This document shows positions 48,772 through 56,893 of a DNA stretch of 64,000 nucleotides, piece by piece (position 1 is the first letter of the stretch; each line of letters starts with the position of its first letter). The translations under genes and the position numbers were made by a program. This DNA is from Roseateles_E cavernae (GTDB taxonomy: Bacteria > Pseudomonadota > Gammaproteobacteria > Burkholderiales > Burkholderiaceae_C). The notes beneath the pieces were generated by a model. That model made no database searches. It saw only the letters and a program-made list of their open reading frames with translations, and was not told the origin of the DNA. The stretch spans positions 153,015 through 217,014 of the forward strand of contig NZ_JBDPLH010000009.1 of the NCBI RefSeq assembly GCF_040187885.1. The letters run 5' to 3'.

Positions 48772-49532
48772 ACCCAGTCCGCGCCCTGATTGCCGATGAC
48801 GAACCCCATCTGGCCCAGTACCTGAAGACCCAGCTGACCCAGCTCTGGCCCGAGCTGGACATCGTCGCGGTGGTGAAGAACGGCGTCGAGGCCGCCGCCC
48901 AGATCGCCGCGCTGGCGCCCGACATCGCCTTTCTGGACATCCAGATGCCCGGCCTCAGCGGCCTGGAGGTAGCCCAGGGCATCGAGGGGGCGACCCGCGT
49001 GGTCTTCGTCACCGCCTATGACGAGTACGCGGTCGAGGCCTTCGAGCAGGCCGCGCTCGACTATGTCTGCAAGCCGGTCAAGACCGAGCGCCTGGCCAAG
49101 ACGGTCGAGCGCGTCAAGGCCGCGCTGCGGGCCGCGCCGGCCGAGCCCGACGGCGCGCTGGCCGCGACGCTGCAGCGCCTGCTGCAAGAACAGCAACCGG
49201 CCCCGCCGCGCCTGCGCTATGTGCGGGCCAGCCAGGGCGAGCTGATGCACCAGATCGATCTGGCCGAGGTGCTGTTCTTCCATGCCGACGAGAAGTACAC
49301 CGTCGTGCAGACCCAGGCCGCCGAGTACCTGATACGCACCGCCATCGTCGAGCTGATGCCCCAGCTCGACCCCGAGCAGTTCTGCCAGATCCACCGCTCC
49401 ACCGTGGTCAATCTGGCCCATCTGGCCGGCACCCGCCGCGACGAGGCCAGCCGGCTGTTTGTGCGCATCAAAAACCACGCCCGTGAGCTGCCGGTCAGCC
49501 GCGCCTATGTCCATCTGTTCAAGGCCATGTGA
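48768..49532 (+). CDS. LytTR family response regulator
   Basis: A 254-residue regulator with an N-terminal receiver (about residues 4-118; acceptor Asp in AFLDIQMPGLSG near residue 54, Lys in CKPVKTERL) and a C-terminal LytTR DNA-binding domain (about 150-252; YVRASQGELMHQIDLAEVLFFHADEKYTVV ... IHRSTVVNL). It pairs with the LytS-type kinase by a four-base overlap. The next gene, an SMR transporter, begins four bases after its stop and is presumably in the same mRNA. Confidence 0.94.
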   Translation: MNPVRALIADDEPHLAQYLKTQLTQLWPELDIVAVVKNGVEAAAQIAALAPDIAFLDIQMPGLSGLEVAQGIEGATRVVFVTAYDEYAVEAFEQAALDYVCKPVKTERLAKTVERVKAALRAAPAEPDGALAATLQRLLQEQQPAPPRLRYVRASQGELMHQIDLAEVLFFHADEKYTVVQTQAAEYLIRTAIVELMPQLDPEQFCQIHRSTVVNLAHLAGTRRDEASRLFVRIKNHARELPVSRAYVHLFKAM

Positions 49533-49535
49533 TCC

Positions 49536-49892
49536 ATGTCTAGCCTGCAAACCCTGTTGAAGAACCCCGTCACCCTGGCCTGGGCGGCGCTGCTGCTGGC
49601 CGGCCTGCTGGAGATTGTCTGGGCCAGCGCGATGAAGGCCTCCGAAGGCTTCACCCGCACGGGCATGGCGGCCCTGTGCTTCGCCGCCGCCTCGGCCAGC
49701 TTCGCGCTGCTGGGCCTGGCGATGAAACAGCTGCCGCTGGGCACCGCCTACGCCGTCTGGACCGGCATCGGCGCCGTTGGCGCCGCACTCCTGGGCATCC
49801 TGGTGTTCAAGGAGCCGGCGACACCGGCCCGTATCGCCTGCATTGCGATGATTCTGGGCGGGATCGTGGGCTTGAAGGTGTTGAGTCGCTGA
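49536..49892 (+). CDS. SMR transporter, guanidinium exporter (Gdx/SugE) type
   Basis: A 118-residue four-helix small multidrug resistance protein. Helix 1 reads AGLLEIVWASAMKASEGFT with the proton/substrate Glu26; the W-A...K...GFT pattern and the later GTAYAVWTGIGAVGAA match the Gdx/SugE subtype, not the EmrE drug-export subtype. An N-terminal extension of about 12 residues precedes helix 1 compared with the usual 105 residues. Gdx proteins export guanidinium in exchange for protons as dual-topology dimers. There is no room for a guanidine riboswitch upstream, since the response regulator ends three bases before. Confidence 0.88.
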   Translation: MSSLQTLLKNPVTLAWAALLLAGLLEIVWASAMKASEGFTRTGMAALCFAAASASFALLGLAMKQLPLGTAYAVWTGIGAVGAALLGILVFKEPATPARIACIAMILGGIVGLKVLSR

Positions 49893-49971
49893 GACGCGCA
49901 GAGTGGCGGGGGCTTGGTGAGCGGGACGGGTCTCAATCCAGGCAGTTGGCCGCCTCGAATGCCGGCATGGC

Positions 49972-50388
49972 TCACAGCCTGGAAACCACGGCCTGCTCCC
50001 AGATGTGGGGGCTGCGATGAATGTACTGAAAGAGGGCTACAACGAATGGCACGCCGGTCAGCGTTAGCCCTAGAAGCAGCATCAGGACTTCTCCGCTGCC
50101 TGTTTTGAACAGCATAAAGAGCAAGATTCCGCTTGCGCCTACTTGTCCGCAGCCGGCAATGGCAAGCAGGACCCGCCACAACCACCGAGGATTCAATCGC
50201 CTTTGGCGCACATAGCCAAACAATGGCCACAGTGCCAATACACCAATGATCTGGCCGACGGCATTCTGGACTGAGCCCTTGCCGCCGATCGCTGCCACGA
50301 ACGCAGCACCAGAACTGATGGCGACCATTGCAGCAGACACGACAAAGTAGATCAGCCAGAAGCGTGGGTATCGCAACGCATAGTTCAT
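49972..50388 (-). CDS. Hypothetical four-helix membrane protein
   Basis: A 138-residue protein with four likely transmembrane helices (about residues 9-34, 40-60, 68-95 and 98-120) separated by short basic loops (GYVRQRRLNPRWLWR). I do not recognise the family. Base composition is visibly lower in GC than the flanks, as for the next two genes. It converges with the SMR gene, with about 80 non-coding bases between them and no clear terminator. Confidence 0.65.
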   Translation of the reverse strand: MNYALRYPRFWLIYFVVSAAMVAISSGAAFVAAIGGKGSVQNAVGQIIGVLALWPLFGYVRQRRLNPRWLWRVLLAIAGCGQVGASGILLFMLFKTGSGEVLMLLLGLTLTGVPFVVALFQYIHRSPHIWEQAVVSRL

Positions 50389-50502
50389 TCGTATCTCCGC
50401 AATCCATAGGCCTGTTTTAGCCGCTACGCGTCTACACGATCTCGCACGGGTTCATCGCGTGGTATCCGGCGGATTGATAGGTGGCCCGCAGGGCGAAGCA
50501 GT

Positions 50503-51027
50503 TCAGTTCGTAACTCTCAAGCGGGATGCGACCGATAGTGCTCGGCCAGAAATTCGGTCTTTGACATTCGCGGTGATCTTGTAATTACCAACGGGATCAG
50601 TCTTGTCAAAGACTACGGTCATGCTGGCCCGGCCGAGCTGCAATAGCCGGTGCTGCAACGGCTTTTCAGACCAGACCGCGCCTCCACCCGCTGGCGTTCT
50701 TTTCCCGTACGCATCTTCGAGAACGAATTCCGTAACCACATCGCAAACGCCCGTGACATTCGGCGAACACCCATGAAAGATCAGAAGCGCTGAAACAGAA
50801 GTACCGAGGCGCACGGTATTGGTCGTACTCAGCGTTGGCAGGGTCGTTGACGAGTTCCAGGCCTGGCGAAACTGACCTTCGTCCGCCGCAAGCACAATTT
50901 GCACGCCAAAGTCTCCGGCACTGCGCCTGCTCTCACTATCGGGGATCGCTGTGCCCGTCGTATCAATCCATGCGCTGTGAGCGACAAACGGCAAGAGCGC
51001 AGCGATGAGTGTCAAACACCATCTCAT
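50503..51027 (-). CDS. Hypothetical secreted protein
   Basis: A 174-residue protein from the ATG at 51027, with GGAG eight bases upstream and a clear signal peptide (MRWCLTLIAALLPFVAHSA). The mature part has two cysteines close together (HGCSPNVTGVCDVVTEF) that could form a disulfide, and ends in a beta-rich segment (NYKITANVKDRISGRALSV). I do not recognise the family. The longer in-frame extension to 51300 has no start signal. It lies in the lower-GC patch. Confidence 0.65.
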   Translation of the reverse strand: MRWCLTLIAALLPFVAHSAWIDTTGTAIPDSESRRSAGDFGVQIVLAADEGQFRQAWNSSTTLPTLSTTNTVRLGTSVSALLIFHGCSPNVTGVCDVVTEFVLEDAYGKRTPAGGGAVWSEKPLQHRLLQLGRASMTVVFDKTDPVGNYKITANVKDRISGRALSVASRLRVTN

Positions 51028-51155
51028 CAGGATGACTCCGATAGTAAGTGCCGAGTTCGAGTTGTGCGGCAGGGCCGTCGAACGCATGGTTTTCATGCTG
51101 CCCCTCGCTGAGAACGAAGTAGGGTTCGCATCGCAACCGCTCCTGGGGCAAGACA

Positions 51156-51524
51156 TCATTCGATGTTCTGGCCAATACGCCACAGCACGCCCGAGGGATC
51201 GGTGAGGCAGAAGTCCCGCATCCGCCAGGGCTGAGTCTCGACATCCGAGACCTTGACGCCGTACTTGGTGCTCACGCCGCTCTGCTGGACCGCATCCCAC
51301 CAGGCCTCAACATCCTCGACCAGGATGTGCATCATGAAATTCTCGGCCAGCCCCTCGGCACAGAAGTCTTGAAGCAGAAAGCTGACGTGACCCCAGTGAA
51401 AGTAGGCGACACCGCCGCCTTCCGAGGCCATGGTGAAGCCCAGGTCTTGGTAGAACTGCTTGGAAAGATTGAAGTCCTTCGACGGCACAAAGGCCTTGAT
51501 CTCGGTGACGCGGAGATTGGGCAT
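51156..51524 (-). CDS. VOC family protein (glyoxalase/bleomycin-resistance fold)
   Basis: A 122-residue single-domain VOC protein with paired beta-alpha-beta motifs (VTEIKAFVPSKDFNLSKQFYQDLGFT; FMMHILVEDVEAWWDAVQQSG) and a C-terminal LTDPSGVLWRIGQN typical of the fold. The His of MMHILVED and surrounding acids could bind metal. The substrate is unknown. It is the last gene of the lower-GC patch, with 128 bases and no gene between it and the secreted protein gene. Confidence 0.8.
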   Translation of the reverse strand: MPNLRVTEIKAFVPSKDFNLSKQFYQDLGFTMASEGGGVAYFHWGHVSFLLQDFCAEGLAENFMMHILVEDVEAWWDAVQQSGVSTKYGVKVSDVETQPWRMRDFCLTDPSGVLWRIGQNIE

Positions 51525-51630
51525 GGTGATTTCGTCCTTCGGCGCCTACATTGCTGTCGCCCAACTGCGGCGGGGATGTCGTCTCGCCAGCTGCTGCCCG
51601 GCGACGAGTCTGCGGCCGCGATTCTCACTT

Positions 51631-51691
51631 GGAATCCCGGGGTGACGGCCCCCTCTGAAGAGGGACGGCGTGGCAGGCCCGGGTGGATTCC
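51631..51691. repeat. Nested inverted repeat upstream of the alkylation-repair operon
   Basis: GGAATCC and CCCGGG segments on the left (51631-51641) pair with CCCGGG (51678-51683) and GGATTCC (51685-51691). Inside is a CCCTC-TGAA-GAGGG tetraloop hairpin (51651-51664). It lies about 80 bases before the ada-alkA start in a 245-base gap with no other recognised element. Possible operator or transcript structure. Confidence 0.4.
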
Positions 51692-51769
51692 AGCCGGCCG
51701 AGGATGCCTCCCCACCCAGATGTCCGTTTCCGGCCAGCCAACGCCCCGCATCTGCCTATCATCGCGGCC

Positions 51770-53305
51770 ATGGATGCCACTTCCCCCGCCCGCGCTGCCG
51801 ATCTGGACCCGGCCCACTGCTACCCCGCCCTGCTGGCCCGCGATGCGCGCTTTGACGGGCACTGGTTTGTCGGCGTCACCTCGACCGGCATCTACTGCCG
51901 CCCGGTCTGCCGGGTGCGAGCGCCCAAGCGCGAGAACTGCCGCTTCTATGCCTCGGCGGCCCAGGCCGAGGCCGCGAGCTTTCGGCCTTGCATGAAATGC
52001 CGGCCCGAGCTGGCGCCGGCCGCCGGCGGGCTGGCCTGGAGCGTGATGGACGCCTCGCGCACGCTGGCCCGGGCGGCGGCCCGCTGGCTGGACGACTGCA
52101 GCGACGAGCAGGCCTCGATGGAAGACCTGGCCGCCCATCTGGGCATCACCAGCCGCCATCTGCGCCGCATCTTCGCGGCCGAGCACGGGGTCACGCCGCT
52201 GCAATATCTGCAGACCCGCCGCCTGCTGCTGGCCAAGCACCTGCTCAGCGACACCACGTTGGCGATCACCGAGGTGGCCCATGCGGCCGGTTTTGCCAGC
52301 CTGCGGCGTTTCAACGCCGCCTTCATCGAGCACTACCGGCTGCAGCCCGGCGCGCTGCGCAAGCAGACCGGCGCCGCCGACACCAGCGACAGCGCAGCCG
52401 GCACCCTGCTGCGCCTGGGCTACCGCCCGCCCTATGCGGTGGACGCGCTGCTGGGCTTTCTGGCGCCGCGCGCGATCGGCGGCGTCGAGCATGTGGACCC
52501 GCTCAAGCGCCGCATCGAGCGCACGCTGAGCCTGATGCACCGGGGCCGGCTGCACAGCGGCTGGCTCAGCGTGAGCTTCGACACGCAGCGCCACCAAGCC
52601 CTGGTCAGCCTGTCGCCGGGGCTGTGGCCCGCCATCGCGAGCCTGCTACCGCGGCTGCGGCGCTGGCTGGACCTGGACGCCGAGCCCAGCCGCATTGACG
52701 AGGCGCTGGAGCCGGCCCTGGGCGAGCCGGCGGCCGAGGAGCTGGGCCTGCGCCTGCCCGGCTGCCTGGACCGCTACGAGCTGGCGGTGCGCGCCGTGCT
52801 GGGCCAGCAGGTCACGGTGGCGGCCGCCCGCACCCTGGCGGCGCGCCTGGTGTCCCGCTTCGGCACGCCGCTGGTCGGCGCACCCGATGAGCGCATCGCC
52901 CGGCTGTTCCCAGGCCCGGAACGGATGGCCAGGGCCGAGGTCGGCGAGATTGCCGAGCTGGGCATCATCCGCCGCCGTGCCGAGACCCTGATCGCGCTGG
53001 CCCAGGCCTGGCCGGGGCTGGCCTATGCGCGCCAGCAGGGCACGGTGGACGAGGCGCTGGCCGAGCTCTGCGCCCTGCCCGGCATCGGTCCCTGGACCGC
53101 CCACTACATGCTGATGCGCGGCTGGAGCTGGCCCGATGCCTTCCCGCCGGGCGATGTGGTGTTGAAAAAAGCCCTGAGCCCCGATCCCGAACGGCCGCTG
53201 AGCCCGGGCGCCTATGCACAGGCCGCGCTGGCCTTCCAGCCCTATCGCAGCTATGCGGTGCTGCGCCTGTGGCGCGCCGCCGCGATCAAGGACAAGAAGT
53301 CATGA
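51770..53305 (+). CDS. Ada-type regulator fused to AlkA-type 3-methyladenine DNA glycosylase
   Basis: A 511-residue fusion from the ATG at 51770. Residues about 10-80 form the Ada metal-binding domain, with Cys residues in TGIYCRPVCRVRAPKRENCRFY and FRPCMKC; its Cys repairs methyl phosphotriesters and triggers activation. Residues about 95-195 are an AraC-type double helix-turn-helix. The C-terminal half (about 205-505) is AlkA: an N-terminal beta domain, then the HhH-GPD fold with LPGIGPWTAHYMLMRGWSWPDAFPPGD, in which the last Asp is catalytic. The ogt-type gene overlaps its stop. A TATCAT box ends eight bases before the start codon, so the mRNA may have almost no leader. Confidence 0.93.
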   Translation: MDATSPARAADLDPAHCYPALLARDARFDGHWFVGVTSTGIYCRPVCRVRAPKRENCRFYASAAQAEAASFRPCMKCRPELAPAAGGLAWSVMDASRTLARAAARWLDDCSDEQASMEDLAAHLGITSRHLRRIFAAEHGVTPLQYLQTRRLLLAKHLLSDTTLAITEVAHAAGFASLRRFNAAFIEHYRLQPGALRKQTGAADTSDSAAGTLLRLGYRPPYAVDALLGFLAPRAIGGVEHVDPLKRRIERTLSLMHRGRLHSGWLSVSFDTQRHQALVSLSPGLWPAIASLLPRLRRWLDLDAEPSRIDEALEPALGEPAAEELGLRLPGCLDRYELAVRAVLGQQVTVAAARTLAARLVSRFGTPLVGAPDERIARLFPGPERMARAEVGEIAELGIIRRRAETLIALAQAWPGLAYARQQGTVDEALAELCALPGIGPWTAHYMLMRGWSWPDAFPPGDVVLKKALSPDPERPLSPGAYAQAALAFQPYRSYAVLRLWRAAAIKDKKS

Positions 53306-53814
53306 GCATCCGATCCACGCACCATATCCTGCAATGCCGGATCGACACGCCTTTGGGTGCGATGACGGCCACGCGCAGCGCGCGCGGCCTGTCGGGCCTG
53401 TGGTTCGATGCGCAGAAGCACCATCCCGGCGCGCTGGACCTGCCGAGCGCACCGGATGATGCGCTGTTCGCACAACTGAGGACCGCCCTGCGGGCCTATT
53501 TCGAGGGCCAGGGTCTGCCGCAAGACCTGGCGCTGGACCCGCAAGGCACGCCCTTCCAGCAGCAGGTCTGGCAGGCGCTGCTGGCGATACCGGCCGGCGC
53601 CAGCCGCAGCTACGGCGAGCTGGCGCGTCAGCTGGGCCGGCCACTGGCGGTGCGGGCGCTGGGCGCGGCGGTGGGGCGCAATCCGCTCTCCATCCTGATA
53701 CCCTGCCACCGCGCGCTCGGGGCCAGCGGGGCCCTGACCGGCTATGCCGGCGGCCTGGCGCGCAAGACCGCCTTGCTGCGCCTGGAAGGTGCGGCCTTCA
53801 AAGAAGCCGCCTGA
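53302..53814 (+). CDS. ogt: Methylated-DNA--protein-cysteine methyltransferase
   Basis: Suicide enzyme removing methyl groups from O6-methylguanine. The 170-residue protein has the active site IPCHRALGASGALTGYAGGL with the acceptor Cys, and the upstream helix-turn-helix SYGELARQLG. The ATG at 53302 overlaps the ada-alkA stop (ATGA). Together with the preceding gene it recreates the functions of Ada and AlkA in two proteins, with the two Ada halves split between genes. Confidence 0.94.
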   Translation: MSIRSTHHILQCRIDTPLGAMTATRSARGLSGLWFDAQKHHPGALDLPSAPDDALFAQLRTALRAYFEGQGLPQDLALDPQGTPFQQQVWQALLAIPAGASRSYGELARQLGRPLAVRALGAAVGRNPLSILIPCHRALGASGALTGYAGGLARKTALLRLEGAAFKEAA

Positions 53815-53821
53815 GTCCTCG

Positions 53822-54697
53822 ATGAAACCTTTTGATATCGCCGAACTGCTGCTGCTGGCCGCCATCTGGGGCGCGTCCTTTCTGTTCATGCGCCTGGGCG
53901 CGCATGAGTTTGGCCCGATCGCGATGGCGGCGGTGCGCGTCGGCGGTGCCAGCCTGATGCTGCTGCCGCTGCTGGCAGCGCGCCAGGGACTGAGCGAGCT
54001 CAGGCGCGAATGGCGACCGCTGCTGGCCGTGGGCCTGCTCAACAGCGCCCTGCCTTTTGCGCTGTTCAGCTTCGCCGCGCTGTCGATCACGGCCGGCCTG
54101 TCCAGCATCCTGAACGCGACCACGCCGCTCTGGGGCGCCATCGTCGCCTGGATCTGGCTCGCCCAGCGCCTGAGCCTGCTTCGCTGCGCCGGCCTGGCGC
54201 TGGGTTTTGCGGGCGTCTTGTTCCTGGCCTGGGACCAGGCCTCGTTCAAGCCCGGCGGCAGCGGCTGGGCCATCCTGGCCTGTCTGGGCGCGGCGCTGAG
54301 CTACGGTGTGGCGGCCAATTACACCAAGCGATTCCTCGCACATGTGAGCCCGCTGAGCGTGGCCACCGGCAGCCAGGTGTTTGCGGCGCTGCTGCTGGCG
54401 CTGCCGGCCTTCTGGCTGTGGCCGGTCCAGCCACCGAGCCTGCAGGCCTGGATCGGCGTGCTGCTGCTGGCGCTGCTGTGCTCGGGCATCGCCTACATCC
54501 TGTTTTTCCGCCTGATGTCGCGCATCGGCGCGACCAACACGATCGCCGTGACCTTTTTGATCCCGGTGTTCGCGGTGCTGTGGGGCTGGCTGTTCCTGGC
54601 CGAGGCCTTCACGGCCCGCATGGCCCTGGGCTGCGCCGTCGTGCTGCTGGGCACGGCGCTGGCGGTCGGCCTGCTCGGCAAGCCGAACAAGGCCTGA
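53822..54697 (+). CDS. EamA family (DMT superfamily) transporter
   Basis: A 291-residue membrane protein with ten predicted helices in two EamA repeats (LLLLAAIWGASFLFMRLGAHEFGP opens the first; ILACLGAALSYGVAANYTKRFL opens the second). It begins seven bases after ogt, so it is probably in the same transcript. The substrate is unknown; relatives export amino acids or metabolites. Nothing in the sequence ties it to DNA repair. Confidence 0.88.
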   Translation: MKPFDIAELLLLAAIWGASFLFMRLGAHEFGPIAMAAVRVGGASLMLLPLLAARQGLSELRREWRPLLAVGLLNSALPFALFSFAALSITAGLSSILNATTPLWGAIVAWIWLAQRLSLLRCAGLALGFAGVLFLAWDQASFKPGGSGWAILACLGAALSYGVAANYTKRFLAHVSPLSVATGSQVFAALLLALPAFWLWPVQPPSLQAWIGVLLLALLCSGIAYILFFRLMSRIGATNTIAVTFLIPVFAVLWGWLFLAEAFTARMALGCAVVLLGTALAVGLLGKPNKA

Positions 54698-54702
54698 ATC
54701 GT

Positions 54703-54930
54703 TCAGAGCAGGTCTTCGGGCTCGGGTTCGGGCAGCGCGTCGATCAGGCGATCGAAGTCGGCCGCGTCGCCCGGCGCCTTGGCAAGCAGCGGCTTGTCCA
54801 GCGGACGGTAGATGCGGCTGTGCAGGCGGTTCAGTCGCTCCGAGCTTTCGACGGCGCGCGCCACCTGCTGCGGGTCCAGCATCATCGCGAAGGGGTTGGC
54901 GGCAGCGGTGATGTGAGAGGCAAGGCGCAT
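54703..54930 (-). CDS. Small conserved hypothetical protein
   Basis: A 75-residue protein from the ATG at 54930, with GGAG six bases upstream. The N-terminus reads MRLASHITAAANPFAMMLDPQQVARAVESSERLNRL, followed by SRIYRPLDKPL and an acidic tail ending PEPEPEDLL. There is no signal peptide or membrane helix. I recall similar short proteins in other Burkholderiales but know no function. It converges with the EamA gene (five bases). Confidence 0.68.
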   Translation of the reverse strand: MRLASHITAAANPFAMMLDPQQVARAVESSERLNRLHSRIYRPLDKPLLAKAPGDAADFDRLIDALPEPEPEDLL

Positions 54931-55038
54931 AGGTAACTCCGGTTGGCAGGGGCTATGGATCAGCCTTGGAGTCACTGTAGGGCTGCGCCGCTGCGCGCGG
55001 CAGTGGGCCGGGCGCCAAAGCGCGTGTCAGGCAAAGTC

Positions 55039-55677
55039 CTAGGGCTTGTCAGCCTGGGCGCGCAGCAGCTTGGCAAAGCGGTCGCGCCCGGCACGCTCGG
55101 CGAAGTCGGCCGCGCGCAGGCCCTGCTCGTTCTGCAGCTGGGCCTTGGCACCGGCCTTCAGCAGCAGCTCGGCCGTGCTGAGCCCGCCATAGCCGGCCGC
55201 CATCATCAGCGGCGTGCTGCCATTGGGCGAGCGCGCATCGATCTCGGCACCCTGGCTCAGCAGCCAGGCCGCTACCCCTTCGTCGGGGCCGCTGCAGGCA
55301 TAGTGCAAGGGGCTCCAGCCCTCGCGATTGATCTGCGCGCCGCGCTGCACCAGCAGCCGGGCGGTGTCGAGCCGGCCGCGCAGCGCCGCCAGCATCAGCG
55401 GCGTCTCGCCAGCGGCATTGACCGCGTTGACATCCAGCGCCGGATGGCTCAGCAGGCTTTTGACGGCCTTGTCGCCATCGTCCTTCAAGGCGATGTGCAA
55501 GGGCGTCTGGCCGTGCTCGTCGCGCACATTGGGATCGCCCCCGCGCAGCAGCAGCACGCCGATGCGGTAGCCGTCATCGCGCATCGCCGCGTTCAGCAGG
55601 TCCTCGGCCGGCCCGGCCATGGCCAGTCCAGCACCGGCCAGCAGCACCAGCGCGACCAGGCGCGGGACGCTCTTCAT
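55039..55677 (-). CDS. Secreted ankyrin-repeat protein
   Basis: A 212-residue protein with a signal peptide (LVALVLLAGAGLAMAGP) and four to five ankyrin repeats (NVRDEHGQTPLHIALKDDG, NAVNAAGETPLMLAALRGR, NREGWSPLHYACSG, DARSPNGSTPLMMAAGYGG). Such periplasmic ankyrin proteins act as protein-binding scaffolds; the partner is unknown. The ATG at 55677 overlaps the tatD stop by four bases, so it ends the mltG-tmk-holB-pilZ-tatD string. Confidence 0.88.
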   Translation of the reverse strand: MKSVPRLVALVLLAGAGLAMAGPAEDLLNAAMRDDGYRIGVLLLRGGDPNVRDEHGQTPLHIALKDDGDKAVKSLLSHPALDVNAVNAAGETPLMLAALRGRLDTARLLVQRGAQINREGWSPLHYACSGPDEGVAAWLLSQGAEIDARSPNGSTPLMMAAGYGGLSTAELLLKAGAKAQLQNEQGLRAADFAERAGRDRFAKLLRAQADKP

Positions 55678-56465
55678 GGCAGACCGAACAGGCGCCGGCA
55701 ATTGGCCGAGGTCCGGGCCGCGACCTCGTCGACGCTCAGCCCACGCAGCTCGGCCAGCTGCTGGGCCACATAAGGCACATAGGCCGGGCTGTTGGTCTTG
55801 CCACGATAGGGCGCCGGCGCCAGATAGGGGCTGTCGGTCTCGATCAGGATGCGGTCCAGCGGCAGCGCGGCAGCCACATCGCGCAGGTCCTGCGCGTTCT
55901 TGAAGGTCAGGATGCCGGAGAAGGAGATGTAGAACCCCAGCTCCACGGCCGCCCAGGCCACCTCGGCGGTCTCGGTGAAGCAGTGGAACACGCCGGGGCG
56001 CTCACCCAGCGAACCGCCCGCGGCGATCTCCTCGCGCAGCAGGCGCAAGGTGTCGGCCGAGCTGCTACGCGTGTGGATGACCAGCGGCTTGGCCGTGGCC
56101 CGCGCGGCACGGATATGGCTGCGAAAACGCTCGCGCTGCCATTCCATCTCGTCGATGCTGCGACCGTTCAGGCGGTAGTAGTCCAGCCCGGTCTCGCCGA
56201 TCGCGACCACCTTGGGGTGCTGGGCCGCGGCCACCAGTTCGTCGACCGTGGGCTCATGCACCTCCTCGTTATCGGGATGCACGCCCACCGTGGCCCAGAG
56301 CTGGCTGTGGGCGGCCGCGATCTCGCGGACGGCGGGGAACTCCTCCATCGTCGTGCAGATGCAGATGGCCTGCTCGACGCGGGCGGTGGCCATCTCGGCC
56401 AGGATCTGCGGCAGATTGGCGCGCAGTTCGGGGAAACTCAGATGGCAGTGCGAATCGATGAACAT
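55674..56465 (-). CDS. tatD: TatD family metal-dependent hydrolase/DNase
   Basis: A 263-residue amidohydrolase-fold protein with the metal motif DSHCHLSF (HxH, residues 4-11), GETGLDYYR, the HTRSS and HCFTE histidines, and ETDSPYLAP near the C-terminus. TatD-type enzymes are 3'-5' DNases or related phosphohydrolases. It directly follows pilZ without spacing, part of the conserved tmk-holB-pilZ-tatD order. Confidence 0.93.
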   Translation of the reverse strand: MFIDSHCHLSFPELRANLPQILAEMATARVEQAICICTTMEEFPAVREIAAAHSQLWATVGVHPDNEEVHEPTVDELVAAAQHPKVVAIGETGLDYYRLNGRSIDEMEWQRERFRSHIRAARATAKPLVIHTRSSSADTLRLLREEIAAGGSLGERPGVFHCFTETAEVAWAAVELGFYISFSGILTFKNAQDLRDVAAALPLDRILIETDSPYLAPAPYRGKTNSPAYVPYVAQQLAELRGLSVDEVAARTSANCRRLFGLP

Positions 56466-56855
56466 CTAGATAGTCTGGGTCGGCTTGGCCGAGGAGATCG
56501 AAGTACCCAGCTGCTCCTCGATCCGGATCTTGATCAGCCGGTGCTTCTCGTCACCGGGAAAGCGCACGCCCACCCCCTGGGTGCGGCCGCCCGAGGCATT
56601 GGGCGGCGTGATCCAGGCCACCTTGCCGGCCACCGGATAGCGCTGCGCATCATCGGGCAGGGACAGCAGCAGATAGATGTCCTCGCCAAGCTTGTAGTCG
56701 CGCGTGGTCGGCACGAACAGGCCGCCATCGGTGAACAGCGGGATGTAGGCGGCGTAGAGCGCGCCCTTCTCCTTGAACACCAGCTGGATCACGCTGGGCC
56801 TGGCGCCGGCGGCGGCTGGGGTCACGGGAGGTTTGGCGGGCGCGGCGTCACTCAT
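56466..56855 (-). CDS. pilZ: PilZ domain protein of the type IV pilus type
   Basis: A 129-residue protein from the ATG at 56855 (MSDAAPAKPP). The single PilZ domain has TDGGLFVPTTRDYKLGEDIYLLLSLPDD and VAGKVAWITPP. The N-terminal RxxxR and DxSxxG motifs needed for cyclic-di-GMP are not present in canonical form, as in the original PilZ that acts with FimX and PilB in pilus assembly. It lies between holB and tatD, a conserved position. Confidence 0.9.
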   Translation of the reverse strand: MSDAAPAKPPVTPAAAGARPSVIQLVFKEKGALYAAYIPLFTDGGLFVPTTRDYKLGEDIYLLLSLPDDAQRYPVAGKVAWITPPNASGGRTQGVGVRFPGDEKHRLIKIRIEEQLGTSISSAKPTQTI

Positions 56856-56893
56856 GTTCGGCAGTGTAGCGAATGGCTTGCTCGTGGCTTGGT

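Noticed and set aside
49533..49535. Guanidine riboswitch before the Gdx-type gene
   Set aside because: Only three bases separate the response regulator stop from the SMR start, so no aptamer can fit there.
50389..51155. Possible integron attC sites in the lower-GC patch
   Set aside because: I looked for paired GTTRRRY/RYYYAAC core sites between the three genes and found no convincing pair. The cassette idea rests only on composition and spacing.
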